From Alphaproteobacteria bacterium (GTDB lineage: Bacteria > Planctomycetota > Phycisphaerae > UBA1845), in contig JANQQE010000032.1 of the NCBI GenBank assembly GCA_028285105.1, forward strand, positions 1 to 64,000: a DNA stretch of 64,000 nucleotides, given 5' to 3'. Under the pieces are notes generated by a model that was given only the letters and a program-made list of their open reading frames with translations, ran no database searches and was not told where the DNA came from. The position numbers and the translations under genes are program-made. This document shows, piece after piece, positions 17,585-26,949 of the stretch; position 1 is the first letter of the stretch; each line of letters begins with the position of its first letter.

Positions 17585-18688
17585 CTAGAGTTCACTCGTC
17601 CCGAAACTGACGCCGATGGCTTTGCACGCCCGGATGAGCAGATCGTCGGTGGGTACGGTGCGCTGTTGGTCAGCCACTTCTGTGATCGGTACGCTTGTCA
17701 GTTTTGAGTTTTGCATCACGACCAATCGATCGAATTCTTCAGCTGCCATGAGTTCCGTAACATGGAAACCAAACTGCGTTGCCAAAACTCGATCGAAGGC
17801 ACACGGCGTCCCGCCACGCTGAACATGTCCCAGCACCGTCGCGCGACATTCCAGACGTGTCTTTTGTTCAATCTGGCGGGCGAGTTGTGTGCTGACTCCG
17901 CCAAGTCGAACCGGATCGGGCGAATCGACGACGATCTGATCGATCACGACTTCGCCCCCGATGGGTTTCGCACCCTCTGCAACTGCAATGATCGTAAACG
18001 CTTTTCCGCGCTTGCTCCGCGTCTTGCAATAGTCGCAGACAACATCCAGATCGAAAGGAATCTCCGGTAGAAGAATGACATCCGCACCGCTCGCCGCGCC
18101 AGCATGCAACGTCAACCAGCCGGCATTGCGCCCCATCATTTCGACGAGCATCACCCGGTGATGACTTGATGCCGTGGTGTGAATTCGATCCAGCGCTTCA
18201 GTGGCGATCTCGACAGCCGTCTGAAAACCGAACGTCACATCGGTATGCATCAAATCGTTGTCGATCGTTTTCGGCACGCCGACGCAACGAATGCCCGTCC
18301 CGACAAGGTGCGATGCGCCGCTCATCGTTCCGTCACCGCCAATGCAGACGATCACGTCCAATTCGCGTGCCGCGACATGTTCCACACATCTCGCCGTGAC
18401 ATCTTCAAAGACGGGTTCGCCGTTCTCGTCGATACCTACCATAAAATTCGCCGGGTCGGCTTTGTTGCTGGTGCCCAGAATGGTTCCACCCTGCGTCAGG
18501 ATGTTGGACGTGTCCTGCATGGTCAGTGGATGCATCCGATTGCGAATGATCCCGAGGAATCCATCCTCAATTCCAATGACTTCCCAGCCGTGATCGTTGA
18601 TCGCCGTTTTGGTGACAGCACGGATCACCGCGTTCAACCCCGGACAATCTCCACCACCGGTTAAAACCCCAATCCGTTTGACGGCCAT
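17585..18688 (-). CDS. pfkA: 6-phosphofructokinase, group III (mixed-type signature)
   Basis: Predicted protein of 367 aa catalysing fructose-6-phosphate to fructose-1,6-bisphosphate. It shows GGGDCPGLN at the start, IGGDGTMSGA (phosphoryl-donor loop, about residue 118), PKTIDNDL (catalytic Asp region), MGRNAGW and GHVQRGG. The Gly in GGDGT is the ATP-type residue, while Lys in PKTIDND is the PPi-type residue. That combination marks the mixed-substrate PFK group, so donor preference (ATP or PPi) cannot be told. GGAG lies 8 bases before the ATG. Monocistronic by position. Confidence 0.93.
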   Translation of the reverse strand: MAVKRIGVLTGGGDCPGLNAVIRAVTKTAINDHGWEVIGIEDGFLGIIRNRMHPLTMQDTSNILTQGGTILGTSNKADPANFMVGIDENGEPVFEDVTARCVEHVAARELDVIVCIGGDGTMSGASHLVGTGIRCVGVPKTIDNDLMHTDVTFGFQTAVEIATEALDRIHTTASSHHRVMLVEMMGRNAGWLTLHAGAASGADVILLPEIPFDLDVVCDYCKTRSKRGKAFTIIAVAEGAKPIGGEVVIDQIVVDSPDPVRLGGVSTQLARQIEQKTRLECRATVLGHVQRGGTPCAFDRVLATQFGFHVTELMAAEEFDRLVVMQNSKLTSVPITEVADQQRTVPTDDLLIRACKAIGVSFGTSEL

Positions 18689-18754
18689 CGACTAGTCTCC
18701 ATGGAACGATCTTGTTGAGTCTGCCGTTGTATCGTCCGTCGGACCCCGCGTCCA

Positions 18755-19054
18755 TCACTGCGAATCGGGATTCGCAAGATAGCCAGCCAGTTTTTCGTGT
18801 CCCGCAAACGCTGCCCAATCGGCGGCAGTTCCATCGTGCGTTTGGTCTCGCAATATCGGATCGGCACCCAGTTCGATCAATCGCTTCGCCATGGCAAGTT
18901 GACCATTCCAACTGACTTGGTGGAGAGCCGTACTACCGTTGGCATTGGCGTTTGGATCCCAACCCATTTCAACGAGACATTGGACGGCATCGAATCGGTT
19001 CAATGTTGAGGCATTGACGAACAAATCAGGCAGTGCCGCCATCGATGATTGCAA
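18755..19054 (-). pseudogene. Ankyrin-repeat protein, C-terminal piece beyond an in-frame stop
   Basis: This 99-codon frame starts one codon after the TGA that ends the ankyrin gene upstream and is in the same reading frame. It encodes two further ankyrin-type repeats (STALHQVSWNGQLAMAKRLI, then ELGADPILRD and AADWAAFAGHEKLAGYL). It has only a TTG as possible start and no ribosome binding site, so it is almost certainly the detached C-terminus of the same protein. It is made only by read-through or not at all. Confidence 0.75.
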
Positions 19055-19057
19055 GAG

Positions 19058-19975
19058 TCACGGATCGCTGTTGAGTAGGTGCTTTGCGAGACTACAATTC
19101 TCAGACATCGCTGCGGCAGCGAATTCTTCGACAGCATCGAGGGGTTCTGCACTTGCACCGTTTTCGAGTAGGTCATCGATCATGCCCGTGTGACCGGCCA
19201 ACATCGCAGCCTTCCATGGCGAACATTGATCATCCAGCAGGGACGCATCAGCCCCGTGCTTGATAAGCAATTTCGCGCGTGACGAATGACCCTTGCGGAT
19301 CGCCCACATCAATTGGTAATGCAGCGTACCTTGTGTGTTCGGTCGGAGACCCGAAGCACTGCATCCCAGCAACCAATTGCACTTCGCGTCCGCGTCCAAA
19401 CCGTATTCGAGTAGCAATTCCAAGCAACGATCGCCAGGCGTAAACATTGTGTTATACAAGGCCTGACTGTCATTGGGGTTCGCGCCCGCTTCCAAGAGCA
19501 GCCGGGCAAGCGCCTCGCAGTCTTGATGTGGGGGCTGACATCGCATGCCACGCTCCCCTTCACCGAAAGCGCCCGTCAATGCCGTAAAGCGGTACTGCCC
19601 GGCCCACATAAAATGCGCATTCGGATTAGCTCCCCTTTGTAGCAATCGTTTCGCCACGTCCAGCGTCGAATAATCGGGCGCGTTGAGTCGCGAATAGGCA
19701 GCGTAAAGCAGCGGCTCCCAATTGAACGGACCGCCTTTGGATTCAACGCACTGGGCGTCGGCATTAAGAAACCGCATCAAAACATCGACCGCGCCAACGC
19801 AAGCCGTGGTCCAGATATTTCTCTCGGCAAGGTCGGGCGATGCCAACAACATATTGCGAGCCTGCTGCACGCGCGTTGGATCATCGGTCACGTTGTAGCT
19901 CAGGCATGCGTGTTCGAGAAAATCGGCGCTTTCTTGATCGCAATCCGAAGTATCGATCATGGTGACATCCATCAT
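19058..19975 (-). pseudogene. Ankyrin-repeat protein, N-terminal piece ending at a premature TGA
   Basis: This frame gives 305 aa with ankyrin-type repeats (TLDVAKRLLQRGANPNAHF, ALARLLLEAGANPND, SRAKLLIKHGADASLLDD, MIDDLLENGASAEPLD). It stops at TGA (19060-19058) right after LLNSDP, and the same frame continues with more ankyrin repeats to 18755. Related proteins usually read DPSL at this place, so a TCA to TGA change would explain it. Together the pieces make a protein of about 405 residues. The truncated protein may still fold, since repeats are modular. A sequencing error is possible. Confidence 0.7.
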
Positions 19976-20008
19976 TGAACTCGCAACCGATGAGTTGCAA
20001 CGAACGTC

Positions 20009-20476
20009 TTAAATCCTTGACAGTAGTTTGTCGAGTGAATCGTAAGATGCGCCGTATCCTTCTTGGAACCCTGGTTGCATTGCCTGGTCGCGTGCATCCT
20101 GACTCTTGTATTCGATGTCGACAGTGATAGTCGTTTGGCCATTAGATTCTTCAAAAGTTGAAGTCACCGTACTCGCCCCTTCAGGCCAACCATCGAAGTC
20201 TTCGGTGTGAACGATTCGCTCATGAATCTTGATCTCTTTGAATTCAGCCGTCATGCCCATTTCAAATTGCGGGTTTTTCCAGACATATCGCGCCTTGCCG
20301 CCAACACGAAAATCGATTTCGCAAACGGGCAACGAATGATCGGGCGGTCCCGTCATCCACTGTTTGACCAGTTCGGCTTCGGTGTGCGCTCGCCAAACGA
20401 GCTTGACCGGAGCGTCGAACGCCCTAACTATGCGAATCGAAGTGGGTGACGGTGACATGAAATTCATCGAAGTCAT
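20009..20476 (-). CDS. SRPBCC/AHSA1-family protein
   Basis: Predicted protein of 155 aa. Features of the Aha1/START-like lipid or ligand pocket fold are present: RAFDAPVKLVWRAHTEAELVKQWM at the start, then a GGKARYVW strand region, and a C-terminal helix GYGASYDSLDKLL. It overlaps the end of the upstream arsR-type gene by 4 bases, so the two are translated together. ArsR plus SRPBCC pairs are frequent, and the regulator usually controls the SRPBCC gene. The ligand is unknown. Confidence 0.88.
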   Translation of the reverse strand: MTSMNFMSPSPTSIRIVRAFDAPVKLVWRAHTEAELVKQWMTGPPDHSLPVCEIDFRVGGKARYVWKNPQFEMGMTAEFKEIKIHERIVHTEDFDGWPEGASTVTSTFEESNGQTTITVDIEYKSQDARDQAMQPGFQEGYGASYDSLDKLLSRI

Positions 20477-20811
20477 GGGTTCTTCCTCTCATCTTGCATT
20501 TGAATATTCTCAAGCAAAGTGTCTAGTCGTTCGTAGTTGCCTTGATAGACTGATCGTAATTCGCCCAGCCACGAATCCAACGCATCAAGTCCAGCCGGTT
20601 CCAATTTGCATGGCCGAGTCTGAGCAACGCGCGAACGCGAAATAAGCCCAGAGAGCTCAAGCATTTTGAGGTGCGAGGAAATCGTAGGTTGAGTCAGATC
20701 AAAAATTCGAACGAGTTCGGTAACCGTCGCAGAGCCCGTGGCGAGACGAGCGACGATCCGGCGCCGCGTTGGGTCTGCAAGTGCTGTTAGTGTCTTACCG
20801 ATGAGGTCCAT
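20473..20811 (-). CDS. ArsR-family winged-helix transcriptional regulator
   Basis: Predicted protein of 112 aa. LADPTRRRIVARLATGSATV and TVTELVRIFDLTQPTISSHLKMLE give the classic ArsR helix-turn-helix (about residues 10-50), followed by a winged segment. There is no CxC metal site, so it is probably not a metal sensor. It is the first gene of a two-gene operon. Two copies of the palindrome ATCTATATAGAT lie at and just before its start codon, which suggests autorepression. Confidence 0.9.
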   Translation of the reverse strand: MDLIGKTLTALADPTRRRIVARLATGSATVTELVRIFDLTQPTISSHLKMLELSGLISRSRVAQTRPCKLEPAGLDALDSWLGELRSVYQGNYERLDTLLENIQMQDERKNP

Positions 20812-20837
20812 CTATATAGATTATCATCTATATAGAT
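20810..20837 (-). promoter_or_regulatory. Duplicated palindromic operator for the ArsR-type regulator
   Basis: ATCTATATAGAT occurs at 20810-20821 and again at 20826-20837, 16 bases apart centre to centre. The first copy overlaps the start codon. Perfect 12-bp palindromes at this place fit autorepression by the dimeric ArsR protein. An AT-rich segment with TATATAT lies just upstream and may be the promoter. Confidence 0.65.
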
Positions 20838-20983
20838 AATTTACAATACAATATATATGACTAATCGCGTCCAAACAGGTTGTCTTGGACGTAACTCTTT
20901 ATTTAAGAGCCAGTTAACCGTTTAACCACGACATCTAGCACACGCGAGATAACCGGACAAGCCAATTCGGTAGCTGTTACGTC

Positions 20984-23713
20984 CTAGCGGTTTCGCCACA
21001 GGGCGGCTTGTTCGTCGTACCCGGCATCCGGTCTTGCAGAATGCCATGACCAATAAAACTCTGCGAGCGCAGCGGTTACGTTTTCAGTTCGAGCGTTGTC
21101 GTTTCCAATGGCCGCAACGATAGTTTCATGGGACTTCAGCAAGATAGCCTCAGCCTCTTCAAACCGTTCCAACGCTGTCAGTGCTCGCGCTACCCCCAAC
21201 TGCAACGTTACAATGACAATGCTCGCGTCGGGAGTCAGCGCCGTCGAGCGCTCAACACTCTCCAAAGCCAATTCATAAGATTCCTCCGGCTCGTCCAATT
21301 CCAACAATACGTTGGAGAGCAGGTGAATGCTCTCAATGGCATCGGCGTGGTTAGAACCCAGCACGTCGCGCTGATGGGCAAGAACGTCACGCAGTTCGGT
21401 GGCGGCTTGCTCGAGATCGCCACCTGCACCGATGACCGCCGCCAACTTCGCCCGCGTTCGAAGCGTATCCGGATGCAACGGTCCGAGTACTTCTGCACGT
21501 GCGTCACGACATCGGCGGAGCAAGGAAGCCGCCCCGGGGTCCTTCATCTCAGCCAGCAGATTCGCGAGCATCGACATCGTGCCCAGCGTGCTGGGGTGTT
21601 TTTCGCCCAGGGAATTGAGACGACTTTCCAACGATTCCTCCAGAAGCGCTCGCGCTTCGGTGAGCTTCCCGCGCTCGGCTAGAAGCAGTCCAAGATTGGT
21701 GATCGAACTTCGATACGTTGGGTGCTCAACGCCATACAGTTGTTTTCGCCTCTCCAACAGTTCGCGCCAAGCGTCTTCCGCACCTTCAAGGTTGCCCCGA
21801 ATGGCATGGATGACGCCGACATTGTTCAACGAAATCAACGTTCTCGGATGGTCACTGCCCAATACTTTTCGACGCTTTTCCAGCGTTTGTTGCCAGACGG
21901 TCGCCGCTTCATCAAGTCGTCCCAGGTATCTCAAGATGCCGCCCATGCTGTTGGCTGTGATGAGCGTATCCGGATGGTTCGCACCAAGCGTTCGGACCCG
22001 TCGCTCATACGTATCCTGCAAACGCTCGTACGCCGCATCGTATTTTCCCAGCCCGCCAAGCAGCGACCCCATCGCGTGAGCCGACGTCAGCGTATCGGGA
22101 TGATCGGAGCCTAGTATCTCGCGGCGAATGTTGAGTGCATCGGTCAAAACAGGTTCAGCGCGGTCCGCGAGTCCCAACGTATTCATCGTTGCCGCGAGCG
22201 CCTGAAGCAGGTCCGCCCGCAACAGCGGCTGATCGGAAAACTGCTCGTCAATCGAATTGCGCGATCGATCAAGCACACTTTCTTCAATGACGGAAAGCGC
22301 AACGGAAGGAAAATTGACCTCTGCGAAGTATTGCTCGATTTGTTCGGGGGCGACGTCGTTGGACTGAAGCTTATCGAGAAGCGTCTCTCGGATGCGTTCG
22401 CCCATCGCCGCCACATCCAAATCGCTCAATTGAGATCGGTGAAATTCGGTCACTCTTTCCAGCTCTTGTTCGCGAAGTTCCGCAGCGTGTTTGGCCCGAT
22501 TGGCGACGTAAGCCATGCGCGACGTTACCAGGACGGCTGCGACCAATGTGACCACCATCAACGCGCTGCCTGCCACCAATGCGCGATGCCGCTGGGCAAA
22601 TTTCTTCGCCTGATAAAGCATCGTCGGCGGGCGGGCTTGAATGGGTTCATTCGCCAGGAATCGTCTGATGTCTGCTGCAAATTCTGACGCACTCGGATAC
22701 CGACGTTCGCAATCTTTCGCGATCGCCGTCATCACGATGAGTTCCAGATCGCCCGGCAGATCGCGGGTAACGTTTCCGGGTCTCGTTGGCGCGACGTCCC
22801 GGATGATTCGAACGGCTTCGGGTATGGACGTCTTCGAGAGATCGAGCGGAAGCCTGCCGGTGACAAGCTCATACAACATAACGCCCAGCGAATAAACATC
22901 GCTGCGCGTGTCGATGTCGCCTTCTTCACACTGTTCCGGGCTCATGTAGTTGAGCGTACCGATCAGCCGGTCGCGTTCGGTATCGATGGTGATGGGCGTT
23001 TCAACCGGGCCAAGCGAACGGGCGATCCCGAAGTCGATGACTTTGACTTGTTCCTGGGTATCCACCAGTACATTCGATGGCTTGAGGTCGCGATGGATGA
23101 CACCCGCATTGTGACCGCATCGCACTGCATCGCAAACGGCCGCGAACAACTCCAGGCGGCTGCGAAAGTCCAGCTTTGTGTGCTGGGCATACTGGGTAAT
23201 TGGCAATGCATCGTCAACGAGTTCCATCGTAAAGTATGGAACCTGTCGACCGGCATCGTCTTTGATCGTTCCGGCTTCGTAGATTTGCGCGATTCCGGGA
23301 TGTTTGAGACGCGCCAGTATTTCCGTTTCGAATCGAAACCGCTGCAACGCAGACGTTTCCGTGAGCGAGCGATGCATGACCTTCAGCGCGACGAGTCGCT
23401 TGGGGTGCTCTTGCTCTGCTTCAAAAACGCTGGCCATCCCGCCCACGCCGAGCGTGCGGACGATACGATAGCCTTGAACATCGAGTGCCGGCATCGAAGA
23501 ACGTTTTGCAGCCTCGTGCCGATCACCGCCAATCGCAGGCGTTTCGAGAAAATCCGTCGATGATTCAATGGCATCAAGCAGACGATCAACTTCTAGTCGA
23601 AGCGCCGCGTCCGAAGCACAAGCGTCAGCCACGTATGATTCGCGCTCGCGACCGCGATGCCCCAGCGCTTTGACGAAGATGGCGTGCGCTTTTCTGACCC
23701 GTTCGTCAATCAT
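20984..23713 (-). CDS. Ser/Thr protein kinase with transmembrane helix and TPR repeats
   Basis: Predicted protein of 909 aa. The kinase domain (about 80-340) has the Gly-rich loop GVGGMASVFEA, ALKV with the catalytic Lys, HRDLKPSN and IDFGIA (DFG). A helix follows at about 370-395 (ALVAGSALMVVTLVAAVLV). The C-terminal 450 residues are tetratricopeptide units (LGSDHPDTL, LGANHPDTL, NNVGVIHAIRGNLEGA), so the repeats would be outside the cytoplasm and the kinase inside. ATG 23713 is used because it overlaps the stop of the ECF sigma gene by 8 bases, which implies translational coupling. The same sigma/kinase arrangement occurs at 39848-43051. Confidence 0.9.
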   Translation of the reverse strand: MIDERVRKAHAIFVKALGHRGRERESYVADACASDAALRLEVDRLLDAIESSTDFLETPAIGGDRHEAAKRSSMPALDVQGYRIVRTLGVGGMASVFEAEQEHPKRLVALKVMHRSLTETSALQRFRFETEILARLKHPGIAQIYEAGTIKDDAGRQVPYFTMELVDDALPITQYAQHTKLDFRSRLELFAAVCDAVRCGHNAGVIHRDLKPSNVLVDTQEQVKVIDFGIARSLGPVETPITIDTERDRLIGTLNYMSPEQCEEGDIDTRSDVYSLGVMLYELVTGRLPLDLSKTSIPEAVRIIRDVAPTRPGNVTRDLPGDLELIVMTAIAKDCERRYPSASEFAADIRRFLANEPIQARPPTMLYQAKKFAQRHRALVAGSALMVVTLVAAVLVTSRMAYVANRAKHAAELREQELERVTEFHRSQLSDLDVAAMGERIRETLLDKLQSNDVAPEQIEQYFAEVNFPSVALSVIEESVLDRSRNSIDEQFSDQPLLRADLLQALAATMNTLGLADRAEPVLTDALNIRREILGSDHPDTLTSAHAMGSLLGGLGKYDAAYERLQDTYERRVRTLGANHPDTLITANSMGGILRYLGRLDEAATVWQQTLEKRRKVLGSDHPRTLISLNNVGVIHAIRGNLEGAEDAWRELLERRKQLYGVEHPTYRSSITNLGLLLAERGKLTEARALLEESLESRLNSLGEKHPSTLGTMSMLANLLAEMKDPGAASLLRRCRDARAEVLGPLHPDTLRTRAKLAAVIGAGGDLEQAATELRDVLAHQRDVLGSNHADAIESIHLLSNVLLELDEPEESYELALESVERSTALTPDASIVIVTLQLGVARALTALERFEEAEAILLKSHETIVAAIGNDNARTENVTAALAEFYWSWHSARPDAGYDEQAALWRNR

Positions 23714-24293
23714 CGGACGGATCCGCTTGATCTTCAGAGAGTCGGCAGTAAAGCCATGCCTTCGCCGCCATCCAATCCCGATCGATGGTTCGACGTCCGG
23801 CATCAAGCAGCGTTGCCACCTCTTCGATCGTGCATCCCCCGAAGAAACGCAGTTCGACGATCCGCGCCTGGCGTTCGTCGAGTTGCTCCAATTCACCAAG
23901 CGCTTCGTCGAGTTCGATTAAATCGATGGTTCGGCCTTCAATGGGAGGATCGACCGTGTCGATGGGAACGCGATCCATCTCACCACCGCGTTTTTGCGCC
24001 CGACGTTCGCGGGCATGGTCGATCAGGATTCGACGAATGATGCGCGACGCGACTGAAAAGAAATGCAAGCGGTCCGCCCAGTCGGTCGTGTGTTGGGCAA
24101 CGAGTTTGAGATAGGCCTCATGGACGAGGGCCGTCGGCTGAAGCGTGTGATCATCGCGCTCGGACGACATGTGCGAAATCGCCAACCGCCGCAAATCGTC
24201 GTAGATCGCCGCAAGCAATGCGTCAAGATCCTGCCGGTCGCCGGAGGCAGCCGATCGCAACAATTGTGTGATGTCGTTGGATGGATCGTTCAC
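23706..24293 (-). CDS. ECF sigma factor (HTLQPTALVHEA type)
   Basis: Predicted protein of 195 aa with a GTG start at 24293 and AGGACAGG upstream. The sigma2 region contains LQPTALVHEAYLKL and FFSVASRIIRRILIDHARER. The sigma4 helix-turn-helix region is LDERQARIVELRFFGG then IEEVATLLDAGRRTIDRDW. The frame is open further upstream to 24497, but the added residues are not sigma-like, and 195 aa equals the second such sigma in the window. It precedes and overlaps a kinase gene, which suggests the kinase controls this sigma's activity. Confidence 0.88.
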   Translation of the reverse strand: MNDPSNDITQLLRSAASGDRQDLDALLAAIYDDLRRLAISHMSSERDDHTLQPTALVHEAYLKLVAQHTTDWADRLHFFSVASRIIRRILIDHARERRAQKRGGEMDRVPIDTVDPPIEGRTIDLIELDEALGELEQLDERQARIVELRFFGGCTIEEVATLLDAGRRTIDRDWMAAKAWLYCRLSEDQADPSDD

Positions 24294-24594
24294 CGGCACC
24301 TGTCCTGACGGTCGTTGCGCATCGCCGAATCGCGCAAGCAAGTCGCCAGTATAAGTCGAACCAGTAACAGTTCCAGCGTCAACGGGCCAGTCGGCTGATT
24401 CGCCAGCCCGTTCCAGTCGCCTTCCATCACACCGCGACCGAACGCCAGACTTACCATTGCGGTGAGGAAGGATCTTTTGTACAGGTCCTGCAATCATCGA
24501 ATCGTTTCTCGCGTTTTGTTACCGGGAAGTCCAAAAAATCGCCCCGCAACAATAACGCGAAAAACAATCGCAAAGTGCGCCAGACCGGTGCCAA

Positions 24595-25674
24595 TCAGCT
24601 CATCCAGCCGCCGCTTTCGACGCGTTTTTGAGTTGAATTTTTGTCACCCCATGCTGTCACCCGATGTCCGGCGAGTTCGGCGACCTGGCGAAGTTCGTCC
24701 ATGAGCTTTTTGAATCGCGTGGGAAGCACCGCTTGCGGTCCGTCGCACAGTGCTTTTTCGGGGCAACTGTGTACCTCGACGATGACGCCTGCTGCTCCTA
24801 CAACGACGCCGGCCAGTGCGAGCGCCGGAACCAGATCGCGCTTGCCAGCCGCATGGGATGGATCGACGAAAACCGGTAGGTGCGAACGCTGCTGTATCAC
24901 CGGAACGGCAGACACGTCGAGCGTGAATCGCACTTCATCGGCAAACGTGCGAATACCACGCTCGCAAAGAATGACGCGATGATTGCCCTGGCTGAGAACG
25001 TACTCTGCCGACATCAGCAATTCAGTGATCGTCGCCGACATACCGCGCTTGATGAATACGGGCTTGTCGGTCTTTCCGACTTCCAACAGCAGATTGAAAT
25101 TCTGCATGTTGCGGGCGCCGATTTGAAAGATGTCCGCATATTGTGCAACGACCTCAACATCGCGCGGGTCGGTAACCTCGGTGATGGTTGGCATGTTCAA
25201 GTCGTTACCGGCTTCTGCCAGCAGCTTCAAACCGTCGAGCCCAAGCCCCTGAAACGAATACGGTGAGCTGCGCGGTTTGAACGCACCGCCGCGCAAGATC
25301 GACGCGCCCGCATCTTTGACGGCCCGTCCAACTTCAAACAGCAAGTCGCGACTTTCGATGGCACACGGACCGGCAATGACGTTAACGTGCGGGCCGCCGA
25401 CGCGAATGCCTTTGATGTCGATGATGGTGTCGGCTTCGTGAAGTTCGCGCGAAGCGAGGCGGTATGGCTGGGTGACGGCGATGACCCGATCGACACCGCC
25501 CAGTTGTTCGAGTTGCTGCGTCCCATCCACAGCAATCGTACCGACGGCTGAAATCATCGTGCGAAATTCGCCGTCGGCGCGATGGGCGGTCAAACCCATG
25601 TCGGACATGCGCAATTCGACTGCCGCCTTATCGTCAGACGTTGCCGTCGATCGCATGACCACCACAAGTTCCAT
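24595..25674 (-). CDS. aroF: 3-deoxy-7-phosphoheptulonate synthase (DAHP synthase)
   Basis: Predicted protein of 359 aa catalysing condensation of phosphoenolpyruvate and erythrose-4-phosphate, the first step of the shikimate pathway. The N-terminal 90 residues are a ferredoxin-like regulatory extension (MELVVVMRSTATSDD). The barrel follows with NVIAGPCAIES, RGGAFKPRSSPYSFQG, KPVFIKRGMSATI, ILCERGIRTF and FVDPSHAAGKRD, all signatures of the AroF/KDO8PS-like type Ibeta enzymes. AGGATAG precedes the ATG. It starts 31 bases after pheA, so the two form an aromatic amino acid unit. Confidence 0.95.
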   Translation of the reverse strand: MELVVVMRSTATSDDKAAVELRMSDMGLTAHRADGEFRTMISAVGTIAVDGTQQLEQLGGVDRVIAVTQPYRLASRELHEADTIIDIKGIRVGGPHVNVIAGPCAIESRDLLFEVGRAVKDAGASILRGGAFKPRSSPYSFQGLGLDGLKLLAEAGNDLNMPTITEVTDPRDVEVVAQYADIFQIGARNMQNFNLLLEVGKTDKPVFIKRGMSATITELLMSAEYVLSQGNHRVILCERGIRTFADEVRFTLDVSAVPVIQQRSHLPVFVDPSHAAGKRDLVPALALAGVVVGAAGVIVEVHSCPEKALCDGPQAVLPTRFKKLMDELRQVAELAGHRVTAWGDKNSTQKRVESGGWMS

Positions 25675-25705
25675 TGCATCTATCCTATTTAAGCAACACG
25701 TGTCG

Positions 25706-26809
25706 CTAGACGACTTCCGTCGCCGGTGGAAACGAACCCAGTATCTTCATCGAACTGCAATGCGCCCCGGCATGTTCAACCGCAGCCGCAATCTCGGGCG
25801 ACTCGATGTGCCCTTCAATATCGACAAAGAAGCGATACTCGAACTGCTTCTGGCGGCTTGGACGCGATTCGATGTATGTCATGTTGATTCTGGACTGACG
25901 GAAGACGTCCAGCACCTCGACCAACGATCCGGGTTTGTCCGACGCTACGAAAAGCAATGCCGTCTTATCCTTCCCGGTTGGTTTCGCATGTTCTCTGCCG
26001 ATCACCAGAAACCGTGTGACGTTGCCGGGATCGTCCTCGATGCGATCGCAAATTTTGAGCAGGCCATAGACTTCCGCAGCCAGTTCGCTACCGATGGCTG
26101 CCGCCCATTCTTCCTGCGATGCCTGCTCAGCCGCTTTGCTGGTGCTGGCTGCGCTGATCGTCTTGGACATCAACCCCGTTTCGGTCAGCCACTTCTGACA
26201 TTGCATGAATCCTTCTGGTTTGGAATACACACGCTCGATTTTTTCCAACGGGCAGTTGGCCAGCAAATGATGCTGCACTGATAAATTGACCTCGGCGCAT
26301 ATTTTAACGTCGCGTTCGTGGAATGCGTCAAGCGTATCGATGACGCCGCCACCGACCGTGTTTTCAACCGGGACGATGCCGAGATCGACATGCTCACGTT
26401 CAATCTCGTCGAAGACCGCCGAAATCTGCCCGAGCGGTTCGTACTCTACCGATGCGCCGAACTTGCGCTTTGCGGCGAGGTGCGAATAACTTCCGGGCGG
26501 ACCAAGGTATGCAATGCGCGGTGGGCGTTCGAGCGTGAACGATCCGCTCATCAATTCACGATAGATCGCGGTAACCGTTCGGTCAGACAACGGCCCGTTG
26601 TTTGCCGCGACAACTTTGTCCAGCACCTGTCGTTCGCGAGCGGGTGCGTAGGTGGCATCGCCCGAAGCGCGTTTGAGCTTTCCGATCTTGACAGCCATCT
26701 CGGCGCGTTCGTTGATGAGGCGCACAATGTCCGCATCGATTTCGTCAATTCGCTGACGGCACGGTTCGAGTTGGGATTCGGATTCGCTCAACCTAGATTT
26801 TTCCGTCAC
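25706..26809 (-). CDS. pheA: Bifunctional chorismate mutase / prephenate dehydratase
   Basis: Predicted protein of 367 aa. The N-terminal chorismate mutase helix bundle (CRQRIDEIDADIVRLINERA, then EMAVKIGKLK) is followed by prephenate dehydratase (IAYLGPPGSYSHLAA, GIVPVENTVGGGV, TRFLVIGRE with the catalytic Thr). A C-terminal ACT domain (ALLFVASDKPGSLVEVLDVF, then IESRPSR) follows for phenylalanine feedback inhibition. It makes phenylpyruvate from chorismate. The GTG at 26809 gives the expected short leader before the mutase; the frame is open upstream to 26911. aroF follows directly. Confidence 0.95.
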   Translation of the reverse strand: MTEKSRLSESESQLEPCRQRIDEIDADIVRLINERAEMAVKIGKLKRASGDATYAPARERQVLDKVVAANNGPLSDRTVTAIYRELMSGSFTLERPPRIAYLGPPGSYSHLAAKRKFGASVEYEPLGQISAVFDEIEREHVDLGIVPVENTVGGGVIDTLDAFHERDVKICAEVNLSVQHHLLANCPLEKIERVYSKPEGFMQCQKWLTETGLMSKTISAASTSKAAEQASQEEWAAAIGSELAAEVYGLLKICDRIEDDPGNVTRFLVIGREHAKPTGKDKTALLFVASDKPGSLVEVLDVFRQSRINMTYIESRPSRQKQFEYRFFVDIEGHIESPEIAAAVEHAGAHCSSMKILGSFPPATEVV

Positions 26810-26949
26810 AGTACCTAAACAATAATCATTGGCTGGCAAGCTGCGCGGTAGCGCATTACCTCTCATTGTACACGCCAACGACGATCGAATGCGAGCATAG
26901 CGGGCGCTCAAAGGCTGTCAACGCGACCGCTTCGCCGATAACCGCACGT

